Origin: Hufsiella ginkgonis
Lineage (GTDB): Bacteria > Bacteroidota > Bacteroidia > Sphingobacteriales > Sphingobacteriaceae
Length of the DNA stretch: 64,000 nt
Reading direction: 5' to 3'
NCBI RefSeq assembly: GCF_009834915.1
Contig: NZ_WVHS01000005.1
Coordinates: 186,001 to 250,000, forward strand
The notes beneath the pieces were generated by a model. The model searched no databases, had not been told where the DNA came from, and saw nothing but the letters and a program-made list of their open reading frames with translations. Position numbers and translations under genes: made by a program. Shown in pieces: positions 54,737 to 63,855 of the stretch (the stretch's first letter is position 1; every line of letters starts with the position of its first letter).

Positions 54737-56389
54737 CTATAGTGAGACGCCGCGTTTCCAGGGGATAAAATCGTCCTGTCCGTGCCGTACCGAAGCCACC
54801 TGTATTTCGCCGCTGGCAACACCTATCACATAATCCAGGATCCGTTCCCCGGCCTGTTCGATGGTCTCATCGCCTTCAATGATCGATCCCGTATCCAGGT
54901 CGATGATATCGTTCATCTTGTTATATAATTTCGTATTGCTCGACAGTTTTACCACCGGTGTGATCGGGTTGCCGGTGGGTGTGCCGAGACCCGTAGTGAA
55001 CAGCACCACGTTTGCGCCCGAGGCTACCTCTGCGGTAGTCGATTCCACGTCGTTCCCGGGTGTACACAACAGGTTCAAACCGGGTTTGGTTACTTTTTCG
55101 GGGTAGTCGAGGATAGCCGTTACGGGGGAGGTTCCCCCCTTTTTAGCGGCGCCGGCCGATTTAATGGCATCGGTGATCAGCCCGTCCTTGATATTTCCCG
55201 GTGAGGGGTTCATATCAAAACCCGAACCTACCGCCATTGCGCGCTCATTATACGTTTTCATGAGATACCTGAACCGGTCGGCGCTTTCGGTATCCACACA
55301 GCGGTCGCTCAGGTTTTGTTCTACGCCGCAAAGCTCGGGGAACTCGGCCAGGATCACCGATCCGCCAAGGGCGATGAGCAGATCGGACGTGTACCCGATC
55401 GCCGGGTTGGCAGAGATCCCGGAGAACCCGTCGGACCCGCCGCATTCCAGCCCGATACAGATCTTGCTCAGCGGGGCAGGTTTACGTGTATTTTCATTTG
55501 CCCGGATCAAGCCGGCAAAGGTTTGTTTAATGGCCTGGGAAAGCAGCTCGGCTTCCGTTCCTGTCTTCTGCTGATCGAGAATGTACAGCGGTTTGCTGAA
55601 AGCCGGGTCGCGTTTAGCGATCTCTTCTTCGAGTATAGATACCTGCGCGTTCTGGCAGCCAAGGCTCAGCACGGTAGCGCCCGCCACATTGGGATGCGTG
55701 ATATATCCTGCCAAAAGCCCGCATAATGCCTGCGCGTCCTGGCGTGTACCGCCGCATCCGCCGGCATGGGTAAGGAACTTAATGCCATCGATATTCGGGA
55801 AAAGCCGGTCTTTGGCCGGAATGGTATCCGGGGAATCGATCTCGGTATACAGGATCTCTTCTATGCCGCTTCCTGATTTGTACATATCGATAAGCGCGCG
55901 TGCCTGGTTTTCGTATTTCTTGTTGCGGCCATAACCAAGTTGGGTCACCAGGGCTTCCTGGAGCACCTGCAGGTTACGGTTCTCACAAAACACCATCGGT
56001 ATCACCAGCCAGTAATTGCCGGTCCCCACGGATCCGTCGGCACGGTGGTAGCCGTTAAAGGTGCGCCCCGCCCATTTCGATACATCGGGCATCTGCCAGC
56101 TGGTATGGCGCTCACCCGTGATAAAATCGCTGGCGGCGTGTTTGACGTTCCTGATGGATAACAAGCCACCTTCGGCGATATCCGTTTCGGATTTCCCCAC
56201 CAATACGCCGTACATGATGATCTCGGTACCAGCGGGTAAGGGAACCGCCGCAAACTTATGTTTCGCTTCAACAAATTCGGGGAGAATGTATTGTTTCCCC
56301 TCGTAGCTCACTTGCTCACCTGCCTCAAGGTTAGTTAAGGCAACTATCACATTATCGTCCTTATGAACTTTTAACACTTTCTGCTTCAT
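54737..56389 (-). CDS. uxaA: Altronate dehydratase
   Basis: Dehydrates D-altronate to 2-keto-3-deoxygluconate with an iron cofactor. It has 550 residues from ATG 56389. The N-terminal ~95 residues form the SAF-type domain (KVHKDDNVIVALTNLEAGEQ). The main domain has HAGGCGGTRQDAQALCGLLA, VLSLGCQNAQVS, GLECGGSDGFSGISANPAIG and the GLGTPTGNPITP end. Longer readings start in an intergenic inverted repeat. It is between uxaB and uxaC. Confidence 0.95.
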   Translation of the reverse strand: MKQKVLKVHKDDNVIVALTNLEAGEQVSYEGKQYILPEFVEAKHKFAAVPLPAGTEIIMYGVLVGKSETDIAEGGLLSIRNVKHAASDFITGERHTSWQMPDVSKWAGRTFNGYHRADGSVGTGNYWLVIPMVFCENRNLQVLQEALVTQLGYGRNKKYENQARALIDMYKSGSGIEEILYTEIDSPDTIPAKDRLFPNIDGIKFLTHAGGCGGTRQDAQALCGLLAGYITHPNVAGATVLSLGCQNAQVSILEEEIAKRDPAFSKPLYILDQQKTGTEAELLSQAIKQTFAGLIRANENTRKPAPLSKICIGLECGGSDGFSGISANPAIGYTSDLLIALGGSVILAEFPELCGVEQNLSDRCVDTESADRFRYLMKTYNERAMAVGSGFDMNPSPGNIKDGLITDAIKSAGAAKKGGTSPVTAILDYPEKVTKPGLNLLCTPGNDVESTTAEVASGANVVLFTTGLGTPTGNPITPVVKLSSNTKLYNKMNDIIDLDTGSIIEGDETIEQAGERILDYVIGVASGEIQVASVRHGQDDFIPWKRGVSL

Positions 56390-56405
56390 CTCCTTGGTTT
56401 TACTA

Positions 56406-56509
56406 GGCGCTTTAGGTTGGACGTTTAAAGCCTGGATGCTTACCCGTGGCACAGCTAAGCCCGCGGACTTACAACATAGAACGCCGGACGTCCCACCCTA
56501 ACCAGCGCT
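56406..56509. repeat. Imperfect inverted repeat upstream of uxaA
   Basis: The left arm GGCGCTTTAGGTTGGACGT (56406-56424) pairs imperfectly with the right arm at 56488-56509, sharing GCGCT, TTAGG and GGACGT in inverted order. It fills most of the 143-base uxaB-uxaA gap. No promoter box is evident inside. Confidence 0.4.
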
Positions 56510-56532
56510 AAATATACTGCATTCCTCACCTA

Positions 56533-58044
56533 TTATGCTACAACCGATTTAAGGTCATTTAGCACTGATATTATCCCTTTAGTCATCATAGTTAGCATTT
56601 TACGGGTTACAGACGCTTCAAAGCCCGGCAACAACGTAAGATCGGTATCCCATAAAGCCCGGTCCGACAATACTTTCGCGGCGATCTCCCCGGGGCCGGC
56701 ATGCTTCCAGGCTTGTGATAGCACGGCCGCCTGGTCGTCGGTAATGCGGTACTCCCGGCCGTTGGCCGAACCGAAGTACTGGTCGCCGTTTTCCTGTTCC
56801 GATTTCATGAACAACAGGTACGCAGCGAAGCCTGCGGCAATATGTTCGGGCACTTCTTCCGAGTGCTTGTAATGGTTAAGTAATACCGGCAGCACCCGCA
56901 TTTTCAATTTTGCCGAAAACTGGGCGGTAATGGCCAGCCACAGGTGTTCGATATGGGGGTTCCTGAACCGGTCGAGCACCTTTGCGGCAAAACCCTTCGC
57001 CTCCTGTTCGTTCACCTGGTAAGGAATAGCAGGTGCGATCTCCTGCAGCATCAGGCTGGAAACGAAAGCAGCCATCGCCTCATTGTCCATGGCATTTTTC
57101 ACGGTATCGAATCCCGCGAGGAAAGCGATACCACAGCTGAGGGTATGTGTGCCGTTCAGCATGCGCAGCTTCAGCTCCCGGAAGATCTCGATATCCGGCG
57201 CGATCACCACACCGGGATCGGCCTGGGAGAAGGCGAGCGTTTCGCGTACTTTTTCACCGCCTTCTATCGCCCATAGGCGATATGCCTCGGAAACGATCAC
57301 GAGGTCGTCGCGGTAACCCAGCTCCCTTTCCAGCGTATCGATGGTAGCCCCGTCGGGCTTACCCGGTACGATCCTGTCTACTAAGGAATTACAAAAAACA
57401 ATGTGTTTATCTAGCCATTGCATGAATCCGTCGGGGAGTCCGTTCAGTACGGCCAGCCTGGTCACAATGTCTTTCAGCTTTTTCCCGTTATCGATGATGA
57501 GCTCGGTCGGCACGATCACCATGCCGCTTTCCTCACTTCCGTGGAAGGCCTCGTAACGGGCCGCGAGGAAGGCGAGCAGCTTACCCGGGAATGAGCGCGG
57601 CGGCTGGTCACCAACGCGGTCGGTATCCAGCAACTGGATGCCTACTTCGGTGGTATTGGAGATCACCACTTTCATTTCCGGGTTTTTCGCGCAGGCCAGG
57701 ATCGCTTGCCAGTCGCCCGATGCGGCAAGCACCCGGCTGATGGACGCGTTGATCATGATCTCGTCTACCTTCTCGTTGTTCTCGATACCCTTAATGGCGT
57801 GTGTAAAAAGGCCGTCCTGGTCGTCAAACCCGGACGCGCCACCGGTACCGGTCGACTTAACCACCACGATCCGGCCATTAAAGATCCCCTGGCGGTTAGC
57901 TTTATCGATAAAATAATCAGGCAAGCCTCTTAATAAAACTCCGGTGCCAAACTGCAGCACTTTTTCAGGCAGCTGGAATAACGATTCTTGCGGGACTAAA
58001 TGCTGTGTTTTTACCCGTCCCAGGGACTCACGTGAAAGGATCAT
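56533..58044 (-). CDS. uxaB: Tagaturonate reductase (altronate oxidoreductase)
   Basis: Reduces D-tagaturonate to D-altronate with NADH; a mannitol-dehydrogenase-family enzyme of 503 residues. The Rossmann start reads QFGTGVLLRGLPDYFIDKAN, followed by the NAD region GGASGFDDQDG and the core RMLNGTHTLSCGIAFLAGFD. The frame starts 9 bases after the GH105 stop. Fructuronate reductase (UxuB) is a close relative, but the presence of uxaA supports UxaB. Confidence 0.92.
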   Translation of the reverse strand: MILSRESLGRVKTQHLVPQESLFQLPEKVLQFGTGVLLRGLPDYFIDKANRQGIFNGRIVVVKSTGTGGASGFDDQDGLFTHAIKGIENNEKVDEIMINASISRVLAASGDWQAILACAKNPEMKVVISNTTEVGIQLLDTDRVGDQPPRSFPGKLLAFLAARYEAFHGSEESGMVIVPTELIIDNGKKLKDIVTRLAVLNGLPDGFMQWLDKHIVFCNSLVDRIVPGKPDGATIDTLERELGYRDDLVIVSEAYRLWAIEGGEKVRETLAFSQADPGVVIAPDIEIFRELKLRMLNGTHTLSCGIAFLAGFDTVKNAMDNEAMAAFVSSLMLQEIAPAIPYQVNEQEAKGFAAKVLDRFRNPHIEHLWLAITAQFSAKLKMRVLPVLLNHYKHSEEVPEHIAAGFAAYLLFMKSEQENGDQYFGSANGREYRITDDQAAVLSQAWKHAGPGEIAAKVLSDRALWDTDLTLLPGFEASVTRKMLTMMTKGIISVLNDLKSVVA

Positions 58045-58053
58045 CTATCTCTG

Positions 58054-59967
58054 TTATTTTGTTTTCGGCGCCACCTGCTTCACCAGCCATTTGGCGAAGT
58101 CGTTTGCTGCCTTATAATTTTCGAAGCTTGCCGGCAGTTTCCGGCCGTCTACATATTCGTTATAGAACCAGGGATCACCGACGGCGATTACCGTACCTTT
58201 GCCATATTTTGCGGTAGCGGCAACCACATCGCCTTTATGGGTAAGCGCTGCTTTGGCGGTGCCGCTTAAGCGGAGGGAGGAAAATTCCTTGATGTACACT
58301 TTCCTGGCGGAGGTAAAGACCGGGTTACCGGCCGGGATAGCGATCGCGCCCATTTCGAACTCGCTGCCGGTCACTTTATTCTTGCTGTCTTCATTAAAGT
58401 GAATGCCGAAGGTTTCGGCCAGCTGGTTAAAATGGGTAAATTCTGCGTTGCCCGCATCATTGCCAAGCAGTACGAGCACTCCCCCTGCATTTACCCAATC
58501 GGCGATCGCTTTTGTATGTGCAGGCTCAACGAAGTTCGGCTTTGGCGATTCTTTTTCCGTGTCGGGGTCTACAATGAGGTAGATGTCGGTCCATTTCAGG
58601 TTGGCTGCATCAGGCGCATTGTGGCGGGTGAACAAGGAGGCACCTGTTTGGGTGAACGCTTGCGCCAGGAAATCATATCCATTGTTATCACGTTCTTCCC
58701 ACAGGTAATGGAAAGGCTCGGAATTGCCCGTAGCCGGCTCCTTGTGTACTTCGTTGTTAAAATAAGAGTCGAGCGCTACCCGAACGCCTTTTCCTGTTTT
58801 TGGCGTGGCGGCCAGCTCCATCTCGTTGGAGGCAAGGATCAGTGCGCCCACGCCTTTTGGATCGTTGGTGATCACCTTCTCCCTCATGTAATATTCGTAG
58901 CTTCCGTCGCGGTAAGGGTTCCCGCCAAGGCCCGAAACGCTTACGGTACCTTTCAGGTTCACCTTACCGGGGCCGCGTACTTCGATAAACTCTTTGTTGA
59001 TGCCCGCATATCCTTTTTGTGCGATGGGAAATGCCGATGCCGGCAGGTAGCCTTTGCGTACGCCCTTGGAAACGGTGTATACGAACATGCAGGCAGCCGA
59101 CGCTTCATGGTAGTTTCCTTTGCCGGTGGGTTTATCCAGCACGTCGTACCAAAGGCCGCTTTTTACCTCCTGCACACTTTTAATGGCGGCGGTTAAACGG
59201 GTCAATATGTCGATAAGGTCTTTTCTTTTCGGATGCTCAGCGGGGAAGTAGTCGAGCACATCCACCAGCGCCATGCCGTACCAGCCCATGGCCCTGCCCC
59301 AGAAGTTGGGCGAGTTACCGGTCGTTTTATCCGCCCATTGCTGTGCTTTCGATTCATCCCAGCCATGGTACAGCAGGCCTGTTTTCGGATCGCGGGCATG
59401 CTTTTCCATGTAGATGAACTGGTTGGCGATGTCGTCAAATACGAAATCGTTTTTTGTCAGCGCGGCGTATTCCGCGTAAAAGGGCTCGCCCATATACAGG
59501 CCGTCGAGCCACATCTGGTAAGGATAGACCTTTTTATGCCAGAACCCGCCCTCGTTGGTGCGCGGCTGCTTTTTCAGTTGTTCCCAAAGGGTGTTTGCCG
59601 CTTTCAGGTACTTCTCCTGGCCGGTTACTTTATAAAGCGTGATCAGCGAGCGGCCGTTCTTTACGTTGTCGATGTTAAAATCTTCCTGTTTATAACTTGC
59701 GATATTTCCCTCTTTATCCACATAATGATCCATAGAGTGCTGGATATAACGGAAATACTCCGGGTTGGCAGTGCGTTTCCAGATGCCGTCGATCCCTTCC
59801 AGGATCACTCCCTGGTCGTACGACCATTTGACGGTTTTGCCGGGCGTAAATACCAAGGAGTCCTTCCAGATATCCATCACGGTAGCCGCCATCTTTTCCG
59901 AGAGGGATTGGGCATAAGAAAACCCGCTGCCCGTTACCAGGAGCGCGAGTGTTAATAATCTTTTCAT
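58054..59967 (-). CDS. GH105 unsaturated uronyl hydrolase with C-terminal DUF4350-like domain
   Basis: Removes 4,5-unsaturated galacturonate from pectin fragments. It has 637 residues from ATG 59967 with a signal peptide (MKRLLTLALLVTGSGFSYAQ). The (alpha/alpha)6 domain at ~30-380 shows WGRAMGWYGMALVDVLDYFP and GNYHEASAACMFVYTVSKG. Residues ~400-637 form a second, DUF4350/GATase-like domain (ADWVNAGGVLVLLGNDAGNA, YGKGTVIAVGDPWFYNEYV). Whether it prefers rhamnogalacturonan or polygalacturonate products cannot be told. Confidence 0.88.
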   Translation of the reverse strand: MKRLLTLALLVTGSGFSYAQSLSEKMAATVMDIWKDSLVFTPGKTVKWSYDQGVILEGIDGIWKRTANPEYFRYIQHSMDHYVDKEGNIASYKQEDFNIDNVKNGRSLITLYKVTGQEKYLKAANTLWEQLKKQPRTNEGGFWHKKVYPYQMWLDGLYMGEPFYAEYAALTKNDFVFDDIANQFIYMEKHARDPKTGLLYHGWDESKAQQWADKTTGNSPNFWGRAMGWYGMALVDVLDYFPAEHPKRKDLIDILTRLTAAIKSVQEVKSGLWYDVLDKPTGKGNYHEASAACMFVYTVSKGVRKGYLPASAFPIAQKGYAGINKEFIEVRGPGKVNLKGTVSVSGLGGNPYRDGSYEYYMREKVITNDPKGVGALILASNEMELAATPKTGKGVRVALDSYFNNEVHKEPATGNSEPFHYLWEERDNNGYDFLAQAFTQTGASLFTRHNAPDAANLKWTDIYLIVDPDTEKESPKPNFVEPAHTKAIADWVNAGGVLVLLGNDAGNAEFTHFNQLAETFGIHFNEDSKNKVTGSEFEMGAIAIPAGNPVFTSARKVYIKEFSSLRLSGTAKAALTHKGDVVAATAKYGKGTVIAVGDPWFYNEYVDGRKLPASFENYKAANDFAKWLVKQVAPKTK

Positions 59968-59987
59968 CGGTTGGTTAATTATGGTCA

Positions 59988-61667
59988 TTACAGGTTACCT
60001 GATTTCGCGGTGGCGCCGGAAGTATAGGTGATCTTCGATTTCGCCTGCCCGGTATCCGTGTTAATCACTTTAATATTGTCGCTTTTTTCTCCCTTCACGC
60101 TAAAAAGCAGTGCGGCGCCTTGCGGGTAACTCAGGCCGTCGATGGTAACGGTATTCGAATTAAGCAGGCTTACCACCGGCTCGGTCTCCGTAGGCGCCAC
60201 CTTTACATTTTTAAGGAAAATACCTTTTGCTTCCTGGATATCGATGCCTGTTTTCGACTGGATGGTTATGTTATCGAGGTAGATATCGGAGATGCTCATT
60301 TCAGGCAGACCGCGTACAAAGATCGCTTTCTCTGCGCCGTTGCATACCACGTTACTGATGTGGAAATCCCTGAACACCGGGGTGGCCTCCGTTACCGGGA
60401 AGAGCTGCACCTTAGGAGCGTCGCGTTTTTCGCCGTTGAGGGCAACCGGGTCCTGCGCCATGTAATACATATCGAACAGGATGGCCTCTGCCGGAATGTC
60501 CCTCATGGTGATGTCTTTAATGTGAATTTTTTCCACTATCCCGCCCCTGCCGCGCGTGGTTTTAAAACGAAGGCCGATGTCTGTCCCGATAAACGCGCAG
60601 TTTGAAACAAAGATGTTCCGAGCGCCGCCCGACATTTCGCTGCCGATCACAAATCCGCCATGCGCATGGTAAACGGTACAATTACGAACGATCACATTTT
60701 CAGTAGGCATGGCACGTTTACGACCTTCTTCGTCGCGCCCGGATTTAATACAGATCCCGTCGTCGCCCACATCAAAAGAACTTCCTTCTATCAATACGTT
60801 TTTGCACGATTCCAGGTCGATCCCGTCTCCATTCTGCGCATACCATGGATTGCGAACAGTGAGGTTCCGTACGGTGAGGTCTTCGCACATGAGCGGATGC
60901 AGGCACCAGGCGGGCGAATTCTGGAAAGTCACTCCCTCGAGCAACACCTTTTTGCAGCTGGTAAGCAGCAGGAGGTTGGGACGGAGAAAATCTTTTATTG
61001 AATTGTAGAACTCCGGTGTTTTTTCCGGGGAGATCGCACCGGGATTCTTCATTTGCGAGCCCTGGAACGACTTCTGTGACGGGTACCAGGTACGCTGATC
61101 GGCGCTTACCAGGCCTCCCGAAGCTACCAGCGTTTTCCATTGCGATTCGGTAAGCTTGTCTTTCTTCACCTGCCGCCAGGCGTCACCGTTCCCGTCGATG
61201 ATCCCTTTGCCGGTGATGGCGATGTTGGTTTGCCCCGTGGCCGATATGGGCGATTGATTACGCATCTGCGGCAATCCTTCCCAGTTGGCGGCCACGATAG
61301 GGTACTGATCGAAGTCTTTTGTAAACTGGAGCAAAGCGCCTTCCTTCAGGTGAAGGTTCACGTTGCTTTTGAGTACGATGGGGCCGGTAAGCCACAACCC
61401 CCGGGGAAGCACCACCACACCGCCGCCTTTTTTACTGCAATCGCTGATCGCGGAATTAATGGCGCCCGTATTGAGCGTGATCCCGTCGGCCTTTGCCCCG
61501 TATTTCAGGATGCTGAGGGTATCCTTCCTGAACAGTGTCGTTTTTACCACCGGAAGCGCTTTAAACGAATAAGTTTTAGACGCCGCAGGCTGTGCGGACA
61601 CATAAAACCCGGCGCCTGTAGTACCTGTTAATAAAAATAAAATGATTGTTGTTATCCTGGATTTCAT
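59988..61667 (-). CDS. GH28 polygalacturonase family hydrolase
   Basis: Cleaves alpha-1,4-galacturonan or related pectin by inversion. It has 559 residues with a signal peptide (ITTIILFLLTGTTGAGFYVS). After SILKYGAKADGITLNTGAIN (typical N-terminal strand), the catalytic site is complete: NGDGIDLESC (Asp), VGDDGICIKSG (Asp pair), HGGFVIGSEMSGG (His) and RFKTTRGRGG (RxK). The C-terminal quarter is extra beta-helix. It is upstream of GH105 by about 20 bases; a large hairpin lies in its own leader. Confidence 0.92.
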   Translation of the reverse strand: MKSRITTIILFLLTGTTGAGFYVSAQPAASKTYSFKALPVVKTTLFRKDTLSILKYGAKADGITLNTGAINSAISDCSKKGGGVVVLPRGLWLTGPIVLKSNVNLHLKEGALLQFTKDFDQYPIVAANWEGLPQMRNQSPISATGQTNIAITGKGIIDGNGDAWRQVKKDKLTESQWKTLVASGGLVSADQRTWYPSQKSFQGSQMKNPGAISPEKTPEFYNSIKDFLRPNLLLLTSCKKVLLEGVTFQNSPAWCLHPLMCEDLTVRNLTVRNPWYAQNGDGIDLESCKNVLIEGSSFDVGDDGICIKSGRDEEGRKRAMPTENVIVRNCTVYHAHGGFVIGSEMSGGARNIFVSNCAFIGTDIGLRFKTTRGRGGIVEKIHIKDITMRDIPAEAILFDMYYMAQDPVALNGEKRDAPKVQLFPVTEATPVFRDFHISNVVCNGAEKAIFVRGLPEMSISDIYLDNITIQSKTGIDIQEAKGIFLKNVKVAPTETEPVVSLLNSNTVTIDGLSYPQGAALLFSVKGEKSDNIKVINTDTGQAKSKITYTSGATAKSGNL

Positions 61668-61863
61668 TGCCGGCAGATTATTAGAACTTAGATCAATATT
61701 GAACGTTGCGGCACGGTTAAAAGTGTCGGAATAAGCTTGTCAGCCTCGTTTGGTTAGCCATCCTGACTGGCAATTTTAAACAGTTTACGCTTAAAAAAAC
61801 CGTTTTGACCCAAAAATATTCACGCAATCGTTCCCGGAAAACCTTAGCGATCCATACAGCACA

Positions 61864-61935
61864 AAGCGGAGAGCCGAAAGCAAAGCGACTGTTAACTTGT
61901 GTTGGCAGTCGCTTTGTGCTTTCGGCTCTCCGCTT
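61864..61935. repeat. Near-perfect 28/30-base inverted repeat upstream of GH28
   Basis: The arms 61864-61891 and 61906-61935 are reverse complements over 28 bases, with one extra dinucleotide in the right arm; AAGCGGAGAGCCGAAAGC is identical in both readings. A 14-base loop separates them. It lies 22 bases after the kduI stop and about 200 bases before the GH28 start. It has no U-run on the minus strand, so it may be an RNA-processing, stabilising or protein-binding structure rather than a simple terminator. Confidence 0.8.
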
Positions 61936-61957
61936 AAACGCTTGTACCTTTTACCGG

Positions 61958-62788
61958 TTACCTTAAATCTTTGATCGCTACCGGGTCCATGTCAGCGTAT
62001 ACGAGGTTTTCCCCGCACATCGACCAGATGAAACCGTAGTTGGAAGTTCCGCCGCCGGAATGGATAGACCATGGCGGTGAGATGATCGCCTGGTTATTTT
62101 GCACCACCAGGTGGCGTGTTTCCTGCGGTTGCCCCATAAAATGGAATACCACCTGGCCCTCAGGTACATCAAAATAAAAATAAGCTTCCATGCGGCGATC
62201 GTGCACGTGCGAAGGCATGGTGTTCCAAACGCTTCCCTTACTTAAAATGGTGAGTCCCATTACCAGCTGGCAGCTTTTTGCACCCTCCAGGTGAATGTAC
62301 TTGTAAATGGTACGCTCGTTAGCGGTATCGCCGCTGCCGATGGTGACAGGCAATGCCGCTTCCTTTTTGATCAGCTGATGCGGGAATTCCTTATGTGCCG
62401 GCACGGAATAGAGGTAAAACCTGGCAGGCTCACTTGCAGACACACTTTTAAAGGTAACTTTCCTGGATCCTTTCCCTGCATATACGGCATCCAGCTTATT
62501 CACTTCGTAAGTGGTGCCATCTATATTTATGGCGCCGGCGCCGCCTACGTTGATGATGCCGAGCTCGCGGCGCTCGAGGAAATACTCGGCGCGCAGGTTC
62601 TCGTAATTAGGCAATTCGAGCTCCCCAGCTACCGGCACCACACTGCCCACAATGGCGCGGTCGTAATGCGAGTACGTAAAATTGAACTGGTCATCCTGCA
62701 TCAGGTCCTCGAGCAGGAAATTCGCGCGGAGATCGGCGGTATTTAGGCCACTCACCTCTTTCGGGCTCTGGGCGTAGCGTTGGTTCAT
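61958..62788 (-). CDS. kduI: 5-keto-4-deoxyuronate isomerase
   Basis: Isomerises 5-keto-4-deoxyuronate, formed from unsaturated galacturonate, to 2,5-diketo-3-deoxygluconate. A cupin-like zinc enzyme of 276 residues. The start MNQRYAQSPKEVSGLNTADL matches the family, and metal ligands are visible in PSHVHDRRMEAYFYFD. An ATG two codons upstream (62794) is possible. It is paired with kduD. Confidence 0.95.
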   Translation of the reverse strand: MNQRYAQSPKEVSGLNTADLRANFLLEDLMQDDQFNFTYSHYDRAIVGSVVPVAGELELPNYENLRAEYFLERRELGIINVGGAGAINIDGTTYEVNKLDAVYAGKGSRKVTFKSVSASEPARFYLYSVPAHKEFPHQLIKKEAALPVTIGSGDTANERTIYKYIHLEGAKSCQLVMGLTILSKGSVWNTMPSHVHDRRMEAYFYFDVPEGQVVFHFMGQPQETRHLVVQNNQAIISPPWSIHSGGGTSNYGFIWSMCGENLVYADMDPVAIKDLR

Positions 62789-62818
62789 TATCATATCTTT
62801 TTTGTTTTACGTGATGAT

Positions 62819-63586
62819 CTATCTTCCCATCCACCCACCGTCTACAGTAACGATGGTGCCATTTACATAATCGGAGGCTTTAGAGGCCAGGAAAACGGTC
62901 ACTCCTTTAAAGTCTTCGGGTTCGCCCCAGCGGTTTGCGGGGATGCGATCGAGGATCGACCGGCTTCTTACGGGATCGTTACGCAAGGCCTCGGTGTTAT
63001 CCGTGGCGATATAACCCGGTGCGATCCCGTTCACGTTTACTCCTTTTGATGCCCATTCATTCGAAAATGCCTTGATGAGGCTGCCAATGGCGCCTTTGCT
63101 CGCGGCGTACCCAGGCACGTTGATCCCGCCCTGGAAGGTAAGCAGCGACGCCGTGAAGATGATCTTGCCGGATCCATGTTCCAGCATCCTGCCGCCAATT
63201 TCGCGGGTGATGATAAACTGGCTGTTCAGGTTGATGCCGATCACCTTATCCCAATATTCATCGCTATGTTCGGCGGCCGGCGCACGCATAATGGTACCGG
63301 CATTGTTCACCAGGATATCTATCCGCGGATTTTCGGCGAGCACCTTACCGGTAAAAGCGTTCACGGAACTCCGGTCTTCGAAATCGCATTGGTAAGCGGC
63401 AAATTTCCGTCCGGTGGCGGCTACTTCCTGTTCGGTATCACTGCCGGCGGTTAATGACGACGAAACACCTATAATGTCGGCACCCGCTTCCGCCAGGGCG
63501 ATCGCCATTGCTTTGCCGATGCCCCTGCTGCACCCGGTTACCAGGGCAGTTTTACCGGTCAGATCAAATAAAGAGTTCAGGCTCAT
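62819..63586 (-). CDS. kduD: 2-deoxy-D-gluconate 3-dehydrogenase / KduD
   Basis: A short-chain dehydrogenase that reduces 2,5-diketo-3-deoxygluconate to 2-keto-3-deoxygluconate. It has 255 residues from ATG 63586 (MSLNSLFDLTGKTALVTGCS); the longer frame to 63631 has no support. NAD motif TGCSRGIGKAMA, NNAGTIMRA, active site VPGYAASKGAIG (Tyr-x3-Lys), and the C-terminal VNGTIVTVDGGWMGR. It is the first gene of the uronate cluster in this window. Confidence 0.94.
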   Translation of the reverse strand: MSLNSLFDLTGKTALVTGCSRGIGKAMAIALAEAGADIIGVSSSLTAGSDTEQEVAATGRKFAAYQCDFEDRSSVNAFTGKVLAENPRIDILVNNAGTIMRAPAAEHSDEYWDKVIGINLNSQFIITREIGGRMLEHGSGKIIFTASLLTFQGGINVPGYAASKGAIGSLIKAFSNEWASKGVNVNGIAPGYIATDNTEALRNDPVRSRSILDRIPANRWGEPEDFKGVTVFLASKASDYVNGTIVTVDGGWMGR

Positions 63587-63855
63587 AATTACTTCGACTT
63601 TTTTGCGTGGCAAATTACAGCTTAATCCCATAAGATTAAACAGCGCAGGCGATTTAATCTATCCGGGTTTCATGACATTAAGACGACCGATATGTATACA
63701 AAAGCAGACAGATCAATTTAAGAGAAACCCGGCAAAAAAACCGAACAAGTTCAAAATCAGCCATTTTAGATACATTTTAACCAGGTCATGGCAATCGGTA
63801 CAAAAATCGCAATACCGTTAACACAACAACGATATTAAACGCTAAACATACCGTC

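Noticed and set aside
53269-54822. N-terminal extension of UxaC (49 extra residues)
   Set aside because: The added residues are translated intergenic sequence; the family start begins at ATG 54675.
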